Below are positions 18,155 to 27,412 of a stretch of DNA of 64,000 bases, piece by piece. Every line of letters begins with the position of its first letter. Position 1 is the stretch's first letter. This DNA is from an uncultured Lentisphaerota bacterium (GTDB lineage Bacteria > Verrucomicrobiota > Kiritimatiellia > CAIQIC01): NCBI GenBank assembly GCA_903896925.1, contig CAITZM010000116.1:34176-98175 (forward strand). The letters run 5' to 3'. The notes beneath the pieces are model-generated. The model had not been told where the DNA came from. It searched no databases and was given only the letters and a program-made list of their open reading frames with translations. The position numbers and the translations under genes are program-made.

Positions 18155-19273
18155 ATGAAAACCACCGCGCTCCAGTTCTGCCTCGCCCTGCTCGGACTGT
18201 CCTGCCTCGCTCCGGCCGCCGAGGCCCCTGCGCGCCGCGTGCGCCCGCCGGCAATCGTTTCTCCGGACATCCAGGCCGATCGCCACGTGACCTTCCGACT
18301 ACAGGCGCCCAAGGCCACCGAGGTGCTCGTCAATGGCCAGTGGACCGACGGGCGCGCCCCGATGACCAAGGGCAGCAACGGGGTATGGAGCGTCACCATG
18401 GGCCCCATCGAGCCCGGCGTGTGGGAATACAGCTTCCAGGTGGACGGGCTCGCGATGATCGATCCGGGCAATCCCGCGCTCAAGCCGATGCGCGCGCCGC
18501 GCACGAGCATCCTACACCTGCCGGGACAGCCGCCGCTGATCCACGATTTTCAGGACGTGCCGCACGGCGTCGTCCACCAATACACCTATCGCTCCCAAGC
18601 GCTGGGCCGCCTGCGCGAACTGGTCGTCTATACCCCGCCGGGTTACGACAAGCAGCCGGACGCGCGCTTCCCCACCCTCTATCTCCAGCACGGGTCCGGC
18701 GACAACCAGGCCACCTGGGTCGCGCACGGCAAGGCGCATTGGATCCTCGACAACCTCCTCGCCCAGGGCCGCGCCAAGGCGATGGTGGTGGTGATGATGG
18801 ATGGCCACGCGGCGACCGGCGGCGGCGCGGGCGGCCCGACATCGAACACGGCCCTGTTTGAACGCGACCTGCTGGAGGACGTGCTGCCGTTCGTCGAGGC
18901 GAACTACCGCGTGAAGACCGACGCCGCCAACCGCGCCATCGCCGGTCTGAGCATGGGCGGCGGACAGGCGCTCGCCATCGGCCTGCAGCATCCGGACCGG
19001 TTTGCCTGGATCGGCGGCTTCAGCTCCGGCCTCCCGGACCAGGATTCCCTCACGGGACTGCTGTCCCAACCGGAGGCCGCCAACGAGAAGCTCAAGCTGC
19101 TCTGGATCGCCTGCGGCAAGGACGATTTCCTGCTCAAGCGCAACCTAGATTTCATTGCCTTGCTCACGGAGAAGCACATCCGCCACACCTGGCGTCCGTC
19201 CGAGGGCGCCCATAGCTGGCCCGTCTGGCGCGGTTATCTGGCCGAGTTCGTGCCGCTGCTTTTCCAGCCATAG
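18155..19273 (+). CDS. Secreted esterase with N-terminal E-set (CBM48-like) domain
   Basis: A 372-residue exported protein with a signal peptide ending near PAAEA. Residues ~35-115 form an immunoglobulin-like E-set module (HVTFRLQAPKATEVLVNGQW, GVWSVTMGPIEPGVWEYSFQVDG). Residues ~140-372 are an alpha/beta hydrolase of the esterase-D/feruloyl-esterase type with the nucleophile elbow GLSMGGG, a CGKDD acid and a GAHSW histidine. This architecture is typical of acetyl-xylan or feruloyl esterases that strip acyl groups from polysaccharides. Confidence 0.85.
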   Translation: MKTTALQFCLALLGLSCLAPAAEAPARRVRPPAIVSPDIQADRHVTFRLQAPKATEVLVNGQWTDGRAPMTKGSNGVWSVTMGPIEPGVWEYSFQVDGLAMIDPGNPALKPMRAPRTSILHLPGQPPLIHDFQDVPHGVVHQYTYRSQALGRLRELVVYTPPGYDKQPDARFPTLYLQHGSGDNQATWVAHGKAHWILDNLLAQGRAKAMVVVMMDGHAATGGGAGGPTSNTALFERDLLEDVLPFVEANYRVKTDAANRAIAGLSMGGGQALAIGLQHPDRFAWIGGFSSGLPDQDSLTGLLSQPEAANEKLKLLWIACGKDDFLLKRNLDFIALLTEKHIRHTWRPSEGAHSWPVWRGYLAEFVPLLFQP

Positions 19274-19452
19274 GTCGCCGTAGACCTCACGTTCCGCGGG
19301 AGCAAAGGTGGCAGGTCGAAACCGGAGCTTCACGCGGACTTGTCCGCCTCAGGCGGAGCGTGAAGCCTACGGGACGGACTGGAGCGGCAGGTATCGTCGC
19401 CCATGATTTTTGTTGGAGAAAATGAAACGCTCATAAAACAGGAGTCCTGATC
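19274..19452. repeat. Intergenic repeat with TTCACGCGGA / GGAGCGTGAA dyad, copy 1
   Basis: The spacer carries GTAGACCTCACGTTCCGCGGGAG followed after ~45 bp by CTTCACGCGGACTTGTCC and GGCGGAGCGTGAAGCCTAC, an inverted repeat with GTAGRCYTCACG-type outer ends. A closely related copy lies at 20445-20521 after the next gene. These are non-coding and probably transcript ends or REP-type units. Confidence 0.5.
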
Positions 19453-20433
19453 ATGCATCCAACCAACGCCCGCTCGCGCCGTGAGTTCCTGCAAACGACC
19501 GCCGGCCTCGTTCTCGCGGCAGGTTTCACCGGCGCATGCAGCAGCGTGCCGCGCGCCGCAGCGGAGCCGAAGCACTGGATGGTCGCCTGCCGCGATGCGC
19601 ACCTCAAGGCGACCGGCCAGCCCGACTGCTGGGCTGCGTTGAAGTACCTCGGCATCACGGGCGTGGAGGTGGATGTCACCCCCGAGATATTGTGCCCCGC
19701 ACTCTTCCATCCGGCCAAGCAGTACAGCCTCGCCACGCCCGCAGGGATCGACGCCCTGGCCGGCGAACTCGCGGCCCGCGGCGTCACCATCACGGCGTTC
19801 TGCATGCACAACCGCTTCGACGACCGGCTCGAGGAAGAGATCGCCTGGATGCGCCGGCTCGTCCCGGTGGCGCAGGCCCTGAACGTCAAGGTCATCCGCA
19901 TCGATGTGGCGCCCCACAAGACCCCGGTGGACCAGTTCCTCCCGGTCGCCATCAAGGCCTGCAAGGCAGTATGCGCCATCGGCGAAGGCCGGCCGGTCCG
20001 CTACGGCATCGAGAACCACAGCCGGTTCACCAACGACCCCGCCGTGCTCGACCAGCTCTTCGCAGCGGTGGGTTCCCCGCAGTTGGGACTCACGCTCGAC
20101 GCCCTGAACTTCTACTGGTACGGCTGGCCGCTGGAGGAGTTGTACGGGATGTACGAGAAGTTCGCGCCACGCGTCGTCCACACGCATTGCAAGAGCATAG
20201 GCTACCCGCCGGACCGGCGGAACGTCCGCCGTCCGATGGGCTGGGAGTACGCCAAGTATGCTGCGCCGATCTACGCGGGCGACATCGACTACAAACGCGT
20301 CGTAGCGATCCTGCGCAAGGCCAATTATCAGGGTGACCTCTGCCTCGAGAATGAATGCCTCAAGCATTTCCCGCCGGCGGACCAGCCGGGCGTGCTGCGC
20401 AAAGAGATCGAGCTGCTCAAGAGCCTGGCCTGA
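19453..20433 (+). CDS. Tat-exported xylose-isomerase-like TIM-barrel protein
   Basis: A 326-residue protein with a twin-arginine signal (SRREFLQTTAGLVLAAGF) and a possible lipobox at TGAC. The mature part is a sugar phosphate isomerase/epimerase-like barrel: ITGVEVDVTPE, ITAFCMHNRF, VKVIRIDVAP, YGIENHSRFTND, LGLTLDALNFYW, VVHTHCKSIGYP and LCLENECLKHF, with Glu, Asp and His metal ligands at strand ends. Export of such barrels is common in PVC bacteria and points to periplasmic sugar processing. Substrate unknown. Confidence 0.8.
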   Translation: MHPTNARSRREFLQTTAGLVLAAGFTGACSSVPRAAAEPKHWMVACRDAHLKATGQPDCWAALKYLGITGVEVDVTPEILCPALFHPAKQYSLATPAGIDALAGELAARGVTITAFCMHNRFDDRLEEEIAWMRRLVPVAQALNVKVIRIDVAPHKTPVDQFLPVAIKACKAVCAIGEGRPVRYGIENHSRFTNDPAVLDQLFAAVGSPQLGLTLDALNFYWYGWPLEELYGMYEKFAPRVVHTHCKSIGYPPDRRNVRRPMGWEYAKYAAPIYAGDIDYKRVVAILRKANYQGDLCLENECLKHFPPADQPGVLRKEIELLKSLA

Positions 20434-20444
20434 GCGGCGGCAGG

Positions 20445-20521
20445 TAGTAGGCCTCACGCTCCGCGTGAGGCAAAGGTAGCGATGCCACAACCAGATCTTC
20501 ACGCGGAGCGTGAAGACTACT
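20445..20521. repeat. Intergenic repeat with GTAGGCCTCACG / CGTGAAGACTAC dyad, copy 2
   Basis: GTAGGCCTCACGCTCCGCG followed by TCTTCACGCGGAGCGTGAAG forms inverted units almost identical to the one at 19274-19452. It separates two convergent genes and could act as a bidirectional terminator. Confidence 0.55.
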
Positions 20522-21605
20522 TGGCCGCGGGCGGCGGAATGGCGAGCTCCGCTTCCGGCACCAGCTCCACCTTGACCTCCGCGCCCTTGAGATACTTGTC
20601 GAAGAAGGTCTCGATCAGTTTGACGGCGGCGGGTTTGCCGAACGCGGGGCCGCCGTGGCCGGAGCCGGGCAGGGTCTGCAGGAACACCTCCACGCCTTTT
20701 CCCTTGAGTGCCGCGACCAGTTCCACGCTCTGCGCGTAGGGCACGAGCGCGTCGTAGGTGCCGTGCAGGATCAGGATCGGCGCGTTGTCCTTGCTGACAT
20801 AATGCACTGGACTGACCGCCGCGCCCTTCTGCTGGTCCGAGCCCAGGCTGACGCCGATCAGGCCGGAATAGGGATCGGCGGGCGTGTTGAACTTGAAGAT
20901 GTTCTTCACGTTCTTGTCGTCCGCCGCCTGCTGCATGACGGTGTTGAAATCCGCCGGTCCGAAGAAGTCGCACACGGCCTGCACCCGGTCCGACTGTTCC
21001 TCGTTCCCGCCGACGGGCGCAAACGCATGCTTGCCGCCGGACGTGCCCAGGAGCGCAACCAGATGTCCGCCCGCCGAGGAGCCCCAGACGCCGAAATGGT
21101 CCGCATCCAAATTGTATTTCTTGCTGTTGGCCCGCAGCCAGCGCAGCGCGGCCTGGCAGTCCTGGATCTGCGCCGGGAAGAGCGCCTTCTGGCTGAAGCG
21201 GTATTCCACGCTCGCCACCGCATAGCCCATGGCCAGCATCCCCAGCGCGGGGCAGCCCGTCTTGTTCCCGCCCCGCCAGCCGCCGCCATGGATCCAGATC
21301 ACCAGCGGCAGCGGTTTCGCGCCGGGCTGCTCGGGCAGATAGAGGTCCAGCCGCTGGGCCTCGTCGCCGCCGGACACGTACTGCAGATCCTTCTCCACAC
21401 GGAAGCCCTTGGGCAGATGGGCCGCTTGCGCCGCCGGCTTGGCGGCGCCCACATGCGGCGCACCGGGCTTCGCGCCAACGGCTTCCGCCCCCTGCACCGT
21501 CCAGCAGACCGTGGCAGCCAACAACCCCGACACCATCAACAACTCAAACCTGCCACGGGCGATCCGGGGCAACGCTCGCTCGCGGGCGTAAAGCTTCATG
21601 CTCAT
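20517..21605 (-). CDS. Secreted alpha/beta hydrolase (BD-FAE-like esterase)
   Basis: A 362-residue exported protein. After the N-terminal signal, residues ~70 onward show the esterase/lipase fold: LVIWIHGGGWRGGNKTG with the HGGGW oxyanion motif, FGVWGSSAGGHLVALLG with the nucleophile GSSAG, an acid near LILHGTYDALVPY and the His in LPGSGHGGPAF. This is the signature of BD-FAE/acetyl-xylan-esterase-like enzymes acting on plant or algal polysaccharides. The start is chosen at 21605 behind AAGAGAAA; 21599 is equally possible. It is convergent with the TIM-barrel gene. Confidence 0.85.
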   Translation of the reverse strand: MSMKLYARERALPRIARGRFELLMVSGLLAATVCWTVQGAEAVGAKPGAPHVGAAKPAAQAAHLPKGFRVEKDLQYVSGGDEAQRLDLYLPEQPGAKPLPLVIWIHGGGWRGGNKTGCPALGMLAMGYAVASVEYRFSQKALFPAQIQDCQAALRWLRANSKKYNLDADHFGVWGSSAGGHLVALLGTSGGKHAFAPVGGNEEQSDRVQAVCDFFGPADFNTVMQQAADDKNVKNIFKFNTPADPYSGLIGVSLGSDQQKGAAVSPVHYVSKDNAPILILHGTYDALVPYAQSVELVAALKGKGVEVFLQTLPGSGHGGPAFGKPAAVKLIETFFDKYLKGAEVKVELVPEAELAIPPPAAK

Positions 21606-21745
21606 ATTTTCTCTTTTATTGGAGGCCCCTGAAAAACTCCGAAGCAGCCAACGTGGCACGGGCAACTTGCCCGTGCCACATGGGCGGGACGCCAAGCCAC
21701 GAGGTTATGGCAACAGCCTCGTGGCATGCTACGTAAGAACAGGGC

Positions 21746-24001
21746 TCAAAACCCTTGGTAGGCTTCCGTCTTCTGCCCGGCGGCCGGCGGCGGCACGCTG
21801 CGGGGCGCCGCCCCGACGCCGGGCAACACCAGCACTTTGAATTCGCCGCGGCTGTAATTCTGGGCGCTGGAGGTGAAGGTCCAGTCACGCGTCTTGCCTT
21901 CCGAGTTGCCCAGCCCCACATCGTTGCCCCGGCCCGCGCCAAAGCGGTTGAAGCAGATGATCGAGTGCTTCTCTTTCCAGTTGTGGACCTGCATCGAGCC
22001 GTAGCCCGCCCCGCCCTTCGCATCCACGCCGTCGCCGAAGTCATAGAGCCCATCCTCAGCGCCAGGCACCTTGGCCGTATTTTGCGGGCCATAGTTGCTG
22101 GGCCAGAACTCGATGTTGCAACCGTCGGCGAAATCGCCGGGCTGCACACCCTTGGCGTTCGTCTTGACCACGACGCCGCTGATATTCTGCTGGAACTTGG
22201 CCCCGCTAGCCACGCACGGCACGCCGATCTTGGTGAGGTCATCGGCGAACGGATCCATGGCGACGAACGCGTAGGACTCCTGGCCGGCCTGATCCTGCAG
22301 CGCGAGGAAATAGGCCACCTTCTTGAATGGGCCCTTGACCTGCGCGGAGCGGTCCTCGTCATAGACAAAGCGCGTGTTGCCGTCGGTCATTTTGCCCGCG
22401 AGGGGATCAAAGCTGTACACCTCCGTGTACGCCTTCGCCTCTTCCGGAAGACACCGGGCAAACGCCGCGTACTTGGGCATCTCGCCGAAGCGGAACGGCG
22501 AGGCCGGCAACCCTTCGCCATTGAACAGGTTGACGCCCACCGGATTGTTGGCCCAGGCATAATGCACCACCACCGCCTGCTTGACCTTGGGCGAACTGAT
22601 CACCACGGTGTCCGTACCCTCGATGACCGCGTCGGCCGCCACGGTGTTGCCATCGAGCCCCGTCAGCGCAAAGCCGATCAGGCTGCCGCCGCCCTTGACC
22701 GTGAGCGGCGCGCCGCCGTTGTCGAAGCGCACCGTCGCTTTGTCACCGCTAAACTGGCAGGACTCCGCCACCGGACCGCTCCAGGCAAAGCCCTTCAGGC
22801 CATAGGTTTTGTGCAGGGCCACGCGGGCCAGCCGGTCGCCCACCGCCTGCTTGTTCTTGGGATGGATGTCGTTGTCCTCGCCGACGTCGATAGTGATCGC
22901 CATGCCCGTGTTGGGCACTTCCTTGGCCGTCTTGGCGAACGACTCGCGGATCAGCGGCCAGCCGCCGTCTTCCACGGGGCTCTTCTGCGGCGCCATGAAG
23001 TTGGGCAACTGCACCATGTAGAAGGCCAGATCGATACCCCACAGCGTGCGCCAGTTGACGATCAGGCGCTCCATCTGCACCCGGTATTCCTTGCCGCGGC
23101 CGGAGTTACCTTCGCCCTGGTACCAGATGGCGCCCCGCATCGCAAACGGCACCAGCGGATTGATCATCGCGTTGAACAGGTTGGCGGGATAGTTCTGGTC
23201 CTTGCGCGGCTGACCTTGCAGGCGCGGCCGCGGCGCCTTCGTTTTCTTGTCGCCCTTGTTCCACTCAGCCAGGGCCTGTTTCTCGGCTTCGAACTGGAGC
23301 TTGGCCTTCTCGGGTGTATAGGTCTCGTCGCGCTTGTCCCAGTTCTTCTTCAACTCCTGCATGGCCGGGTCATCCTTCTGCACATCCCATGATGTCCACG
23401 CCTCGATGCAGGTGCCGCCCCAGGAGGAGTTGATCAGTCCGATCGGCACCTTCAAATCCTTGTGGAGCTTGCGGCCGAAGAAATAGCCCGAGGCGGTGAA
23501 CGAGCCCACGTTGGTGGGCGCGCAGGCCTCCCAGCCACGCACCTTGCACTCCGTCTGCGGCTCGTTGGCCGTGGTCAGGTTGACGCTCAGCAGTCGGATC
23601 TGCGGGTAGTTGGCGGCGGCGATCTCCTCCGGCGCGTTGGTCACGCCGCTGACGGTCATGCCCATGTTCGACTGGCCCGAGCAGAGCCAGACCTCGCCGG
23701 CCAGGACGTTCTTGAGCACGATGACGTTGTTGCCCTTGATCGTGACCGTGAGCGGGCCGCCCGCGGCCGGGGTTTTGAGCTTCAGGCGCCAGGTCCCGTC
23801 GGCCTCCGCCGTGCACGCGGCCTTCGCGCCCCATGAACCGGTGACGGAGATCTTCTCGCCGGGGCTCGCCCAGCCCCAGAAGGTGGCGGAGGTCTCCCGC
23901 TGCAAGACCATATTGTCGCTGAACAGCCCCGGGAGCCGGACATCGGCCCGCACGGAGCCCAAGGTCAAAGCCAGGGCCAACAATCCCACGTATCTCTTCA
24001 T
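21746..24001 (-). CDS. Sialate O-acetylesterase-like protein (SGNH, SASA family), extended
   Basis: A 751-residue exported protein with a signal peptide (MKRYVGLLALALTLGSVRA). The first ~500 residues match the SASA/sialate O-acetylesterase family: LFSDNMVLQRE, WGWASPGEKI, WLCSGQSNMGMTVSG with the catalytic GQSNM serine, IGLINSSWGGTCIEAW, GAIWYQGEGNSG and DIHPKNKQAVGDRLA with the D-x-x-H dyad. The last ~230 residues, beyond the usual family length, form an extra module ending FKVLVLPGVGA whose role is unknown. It removes acetyl groups from sialic acids or other glycans. Confidence 0.85.
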   Translation of the reverse strand: MKRYVGLLALALTLGSVRADVRLPGLFSDNMVLQRETSATFWGWASPGEKISVTGSWGAKAACTAEADGTWRLKLKTPAAGGPLTVTIKGNNVIVLKNVLAGEVWLCSGQSNMGMTVSGVTNAPEEIAAANYPQIRLLSVNLTTANEPQTECKVRGWEACAPTNVGSFTASGYFFGRKLHKDLKVPIGLINSSWGGTCIEAWTSWDVQKDDPAMQELKKNWDKRDETYTPEKAKLQFEAEKQALAEWNKGDKKTKAPRPRLQGQPRKDQNYPANLFNAMINPLVPFAMRGAIWYQGEGNSGRGKEYRVQMERLIVNWRTLWGIDLAFYMVQLPNFMAPQKSPVEDGGWPLIRESFAKTAKEVPNTGMAITIDVGEDNDIHPKNKQAVGDRLARVALHKTYGLKGFAWSGPVAESCQFSGDKATVRFDNGGAPLTVKGGGSLIGFALTGLDGNTVAADAVIEGTDTVVISSPKVKQAVVVHYAWANNPVGVNLFNGEGLPASPFRFGEMPKYAAFARCLPEEAKAYTEVYSFDPLAGKMTDGNTRFVYDEDRSAQVKGPFKKVAYFLALQDQAGQESYAFVAMDPFADDLTKIGVPCVASGAKFQQNISGVVVKTNAKGVQPGDFADGCNIEFWPSNYGPQNTAKVPGAEDGLYDFGDGVDAKGGAGYGSMQVHNWKEKHSIICFNRFGAGRGNDVGLGNSEGKTRDWTFTSSAQNYSRGEFKVLVLPGVGAAPRSVPPPAAGQKTEAYQGF

Positions 24002-25098
24002 CGGTTCGTCCTCTCGTATATGGTTCTGCCGGCCGTCGCGATTGCGGAAACGCCGCCTCCGCCTAAGGTCAGGCGCGCCCACCGCGAGCGCGCCCTGCTT
24101 ACAACGCACGATGACCGGAAAAATATGCAATCATTTTTGCGCCGGAGTTGCGATGGGTCAAGCGCTTTTCCGGCGATTTATTTTTGGGACAGAAGATGAC
24201 GAAGTAAACAAAAGGAACTCATGAAAGCGGAACGGACCAAGTGCCGAGGCCGGCGAAAGAAGTAAACCAGCCACGGATGAACACGGATGCCACGGATGGC
24301 CGGAGCTGGGCAGAAGGAAAGCCGGAACAAATGAACAGGAGGCAACGAAGGGAACAAAGGGGGCCTCCAAAGACTCTAACCCTCTGTGCCCTCTCCGACC
24401 TCTGTGACCTCTGTGGTTAAATCTCTCCTTCGGCTGCGTGCGCCTTGAGGGGCCAGCGTTCTGACGAATGCGGCAACACAGACCTCCTTGGGATCTTTGC
24501 GCCCTTTTGCGGCAATGCTTTCCTGCCTCCGGCTGCGGACCGCCCTAATTCTTCTTCGAACTTTGCGACTTGCCAGCCTCAGGCTGGCCTTGGCGTCCCT
24601 CCGCAGCGAAGGGTTTTCAACTTGGCGATTCGGCTCTGCCTGCAGTTTCTCTGCTTTGGGTTGCTGTCCGTTTTCTGGCGGACGGCGCGGCGCGCCGTCC
24701 CTATCTTCCGAGTGTGACTCTTCTTTTCGTCTTCCCGCCCTGAGCCTGTCGAAGGGTGATGAACTTCGCGCCCCTCCCAAAGGAAGGGTTTGCAACTTTG
24801 CGTTAAAATCTGCTGCCGCCTGCTTTCCTTCCGTGCTGATCCGTGCCTGTCCGTGGCTTCTGCTCTTGGCCCTCTGTGACCTCATCCGACCTCTGCGACC
24901 TCGGTGGTAAAATCTTTCCGGCTGCTGCGTGCGCCTTGCGGGGGCCGCGTTCTGACGAACGCAGCTACAAAGACTTCCGTGGACTCTTTGAGACCTTTTG
25001 CGGCAAAGCTTTCCTGTCTCCGGCTGACCTCCCTGCCCTGAGCGAAGTCGAAGGGTGATTCCTCTGACTTCTGTTTCTTAGGCGAAGCCCGCGGGCGG
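24002..25098. repeat. Long intergenic region containing a diverged ~165-bp direct duplication
   Basis: No gene is supported in this 1.1-kb spacer. The stretch 24375-24540 recurs, diverged, at about 24865-25030: both run through CTCTGTGACCTC, GGTGGTAAAATCT or a close variant, GGCTGCTGCGTGCGCCTTG-like text, CGTTCTGACGAA and TTTTGCGGCAA, and end at TCCGGCTG. CCCTGAGC-n-GTCGAAGGG REP units occur at ~24741 and ~25033. It looks like accumulated, decaying repeat sequence. Confidence 0.55.
24677..24703. repeat. GGACGGCGCGGCGCGCCGTCC palindrome, chromosomal copy
   Basis: A 27-bp segment centred on the hairpin GGACGGCGCG / CGCGCCGTCC and followed by CTA. An identical 27-bp copy lies at 35286-35312 inside a prophage gene, which makes this a lineage repeat shared by host and phage. 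Confidence 0.7.
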
Positions 25099-26619
25099 CT
25101 ACGGGGCCACGGTCACGCGGCTGACAAACGCGTTGGTTTTTACATCGGTCATGGCCAGCGGCCGGCCATTGACCACCACGTCCTTGAACGAAACGTCCGC
25201 CACCCCATGGGCCGCATCGAAGCCCTTGAGCTCGACGCGCAGCGGGTCGCTGCTCGCCTGGATGTCCTTGAAGCTCACGCCCCGGATGTGGCCGGCTTCC
25301 CTGTCCCGGCTCCAGACCGCCTTGCCGATCCAGACGGAGATCAGGTGCCGCGCCTCCTCGATACGCAGGTTCTCGAAACGCACGTTGCTGACCGTCGCCG
25401 CGTCGCAGTGATAAACGCGCAGGGCCCATTCGCGTCCGGTGTCGTGGATCACGTCGCAGTCGGTGAACAGCACGTCGTCCACGTTCTCGCGCAACTCCGC
25501 GCCGACCGACAGCGCGTGGGCGACCTGGTTCCACAGCACGCAACGCCGGGCGATGATGCTCTTGACCTCGCCCTGCCCCTTGTCCGCCTTGATGACGATC
25601 AGGTCGTCCAGCGTCCGGATGAAGCAGTCCTCGACCGTGACGTCGCGGCTGTTGCAGATGTCGATGCCGTCGGAATTGGCGCGGTGGCCGAGGAGCTTGA
25701 TGTTCTTGATGGTGACGCGGTCCGACTGCCGCACCGGCACGGTCCACGTGCTAGCGTCGCGCAGGATGACCCCTTCCACGGTGATGTCGGAGCCGTGGAT
25801 CGAGAGCATGTGCCGGGCGTGGGTGGTACAGCCGCCCTGATCGATGATCCCGCGTCCGCGGAACTTGATGTTCTTGCCCTTGAGCTCAAAGCTCGGCGCG
25901 TAGGTGCGCAGACCGCTGTAGCCGCTGATGTGGAACGTCTCGTCCGGCTTGATGATGGCGCGCACCACCGCCCCGCCGGCGATGTAGACCGTCTGGTTAT
26001 CGCCCACGACCAGCCGGCTGACCTCGTGGACGCCCGGGCCGAAGTAGATGACGTTCGGGTCGCCCTGCTGCGGGACATCGGTCTCCGGCGGGTTGGCGAA
26101 CAGGTGGAGCGAGCGGAAAATTTCGCCATTGATCTCGATGGTCAAATTCCCCGGCTTCGCGACCGTGAAAGAGAGCGTCCGCCCTTGGATGACCGGCGTC
26201 AGGTGCAGCGAGTTGGGCAGGATCCGCGCCTTGGCGATCGGCTCCGGGCTGGTCACGGTCACCTGCACCGGGCCGCCGAGCAGGTCAAAATAGGCGAACG
26301 AGGCCAGGTCGAAAAAGTCCGCGGAGTTCTTTTTGTCGTCCATGGCCTTCCACCGCCGCTTTTCATCAGCAGGACCAACCTTGGCGAGGTAGACCGGCAC
26401 CGTCTGGCCTTCCACGCTGACCTGATAGTCCTGGCTGAGCGTTTCGCCGGCCGGCGCCGGGTAGACCGTCACGCGGCCCCCCGCAGCCCCAGCCACGCCG
26501 ACGAGACTGCACAGGGCGAGCAGCAGCGCCAAATGCACGACTGTGCGCAAGGGCCGTGCAGCGGAACGGTTGGAAGCGCAAGGCGGGTGCGGCGTATTCA
26601 AAGATGTCTGATGTTGCAT
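25099..26619 (-). CDS. Secreted GH28-like (polygalacturonase-type) beta-helix hydrolase
   Basis: A 506-residue exported protein. A hydrophobic signal core (VVHLALLLALCSLVGVAGA) follows an unusually long N-terminal extension of about 26 residues. After an N-terminal module of ~130 residues comes a right-handed beta-helix with the GH28-type block HRANSDGIDICNSRDVTVED, the paired Asp in RTLDDLIVIKADKG and ALSVGAEL. GH28 enzymes hydrolyse galacturonan and related pectins. The conserved His of GH28 is not obvious, so the activity may differ. A later start at the signal core is possible. Confidence 0.7.
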   Translation of the reverse strand: MQHQTSLNTPHPPCASNRSAARPLRTVVHLALLLALCSLVGVAGAAGGRVTVYPAPAGETLSQDYQVSVEGQTVPVYLAKVGPADEKRRWKAMDDKKNSADFFDLASFAYFDLLGGPVQVTVTSPEPIAKARILPNSLHLTPVIQGRTLSFTVAKPGNLTIEINGEIFRSLHLFANPPETDVPQQGDPNVIYFGPGVHEVSRLVVGDNQTVYIAGGAVVRAIIKPDETFHISGYSGLRTYAPSFELKGKNIKFRGRGIIDQGGCTTHARHMLSIHGSDITVEGVILRDASTWTVPVRQSDRVTIKNIKLLGHRANSDGIDICNSRDVTVEDCFIRTLDDLIVIKADKGQGEVKSIIARRCVLWNQVAHALSVGAELRENVDDVLFTDCDVIHDTGREWALRVYHCDAATVSNVRFENLRIEEARHLISVWIGKAVWSRDREAGHIRGVSFKDIQASSDPLRVELKGFDAAHGVADVSFKDVVVNGRPLAMTDVKTNAFVSRVTVAP

Positions 26620-26842
26620 GCGGCATTCTCGCGGGGCACGCCAACGACTGCAAGCCCATTACCAATCTGCCCAACGAGATGGCGCTTCGTTCTGACGATC
26701 AGCCGCGCAATGTCCTTGACTCTCAGCCCCGCCACAGGAAAATGTGGGCGCGGTGTGGCAACGCACCGCGCGCTTCCGGCAGGCGCGGCCTGAACCGGGT
26801 GCGCAGCGCATCCTGACCTGAGCTTGGAAAGGGAAAACGAAC
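26620..26842. other. Divergent intergenic region
   Basis: This 223-bp spacer separates the divergent GH28-like gene and the HEAT-repeat gene and must contain both promoters. I see no clear dyad or repeat; a GAGCTTGGAAAGGG ribosome-binding region precedes the rightward start. Confidence 0.35.
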
Positions 26843-27412
26843 ATGGCCGACGAAAAACGCACCGATACCGATCCGCTGAAAAACCAGGAGCCGGATCCGC
26901 GGATGGACGAGTTCAAGAAGTCGCCCGACCCGTGGAAGGAAATCGCGCAGCTCACCTGGGGCGGCGACCGCACGCACGCCTCAACGATCCAGACGCTGAT
27001 CATGGACGCCGACCCCTCGCAGTACCCGGCGTTCGAGAAAAAACTGCTCGGCCTCGTCACCGCCCACGCGTACGAAGCGGCCGGGCTCGACTTCGTCTGC
27101 CGGATGCTCCGGCTCATCGGCTCGCCCGCGAGCGTGCCGGTGCTCGCGCCGCTGCTCGCCGACGAAAAGACCGCCGACGCCGCCCGCCACGCGCTGCAAA
27201 CGATCCCCGGCACCGAGGTCTCCGCCGCGCTGCGGGCCGCGCTGCCGGCGCTCAAGGGCCGGCCGAAGGCCGGGCTCATCGGTACCCTCGCGGCACGCGG
27301 CGACCGCGACGCGCAGGCCGCCATCCAGGCCATCGCCAAGGACCCATCCGAAACCGCTGAAGTCCGCGAAGCGGCGGCGCTCGCCGCCGCGACGCTGGGA
27401 GGTGCACAGTGA
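26843..27412 (+). CDS. HEAT-like repeat protein
   Basis: A 189-residue, Ala-rich, mostly helical cytosolic protein. The C-terminal two thirds show HEAT/PBS-lyase-like helix pairs: MLRLIGSPASVPVLAPLLADEKTADAARHALQTI, VSAALRAALPAL, KAGLIGTLAARGDRDAQAAIQAIAKD and VREAAALAAATLG. Such proteins act as binding scaffolds. Its TGA overlaps the GTG of the next gene (GTGA), so the two are translationally coupled and probably work together. Confidence 0.7.
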   Translation: MADEKRTDTDPLKNQEPDPRMDEFKKSPDPWKEIAQLTWGGDRTHASTIQTLIMDADPSQYPAFEKKLLGLVTAHAYEAAGLDFVCRMLRLIGSPASVPVLAPLLADEKTADAARHALQTIPGTEVSAALRAALPALKGRPKAGLIGTLAARGDRDAQAAIQAIAKDPSETAEVREAAALAAATLGGAQ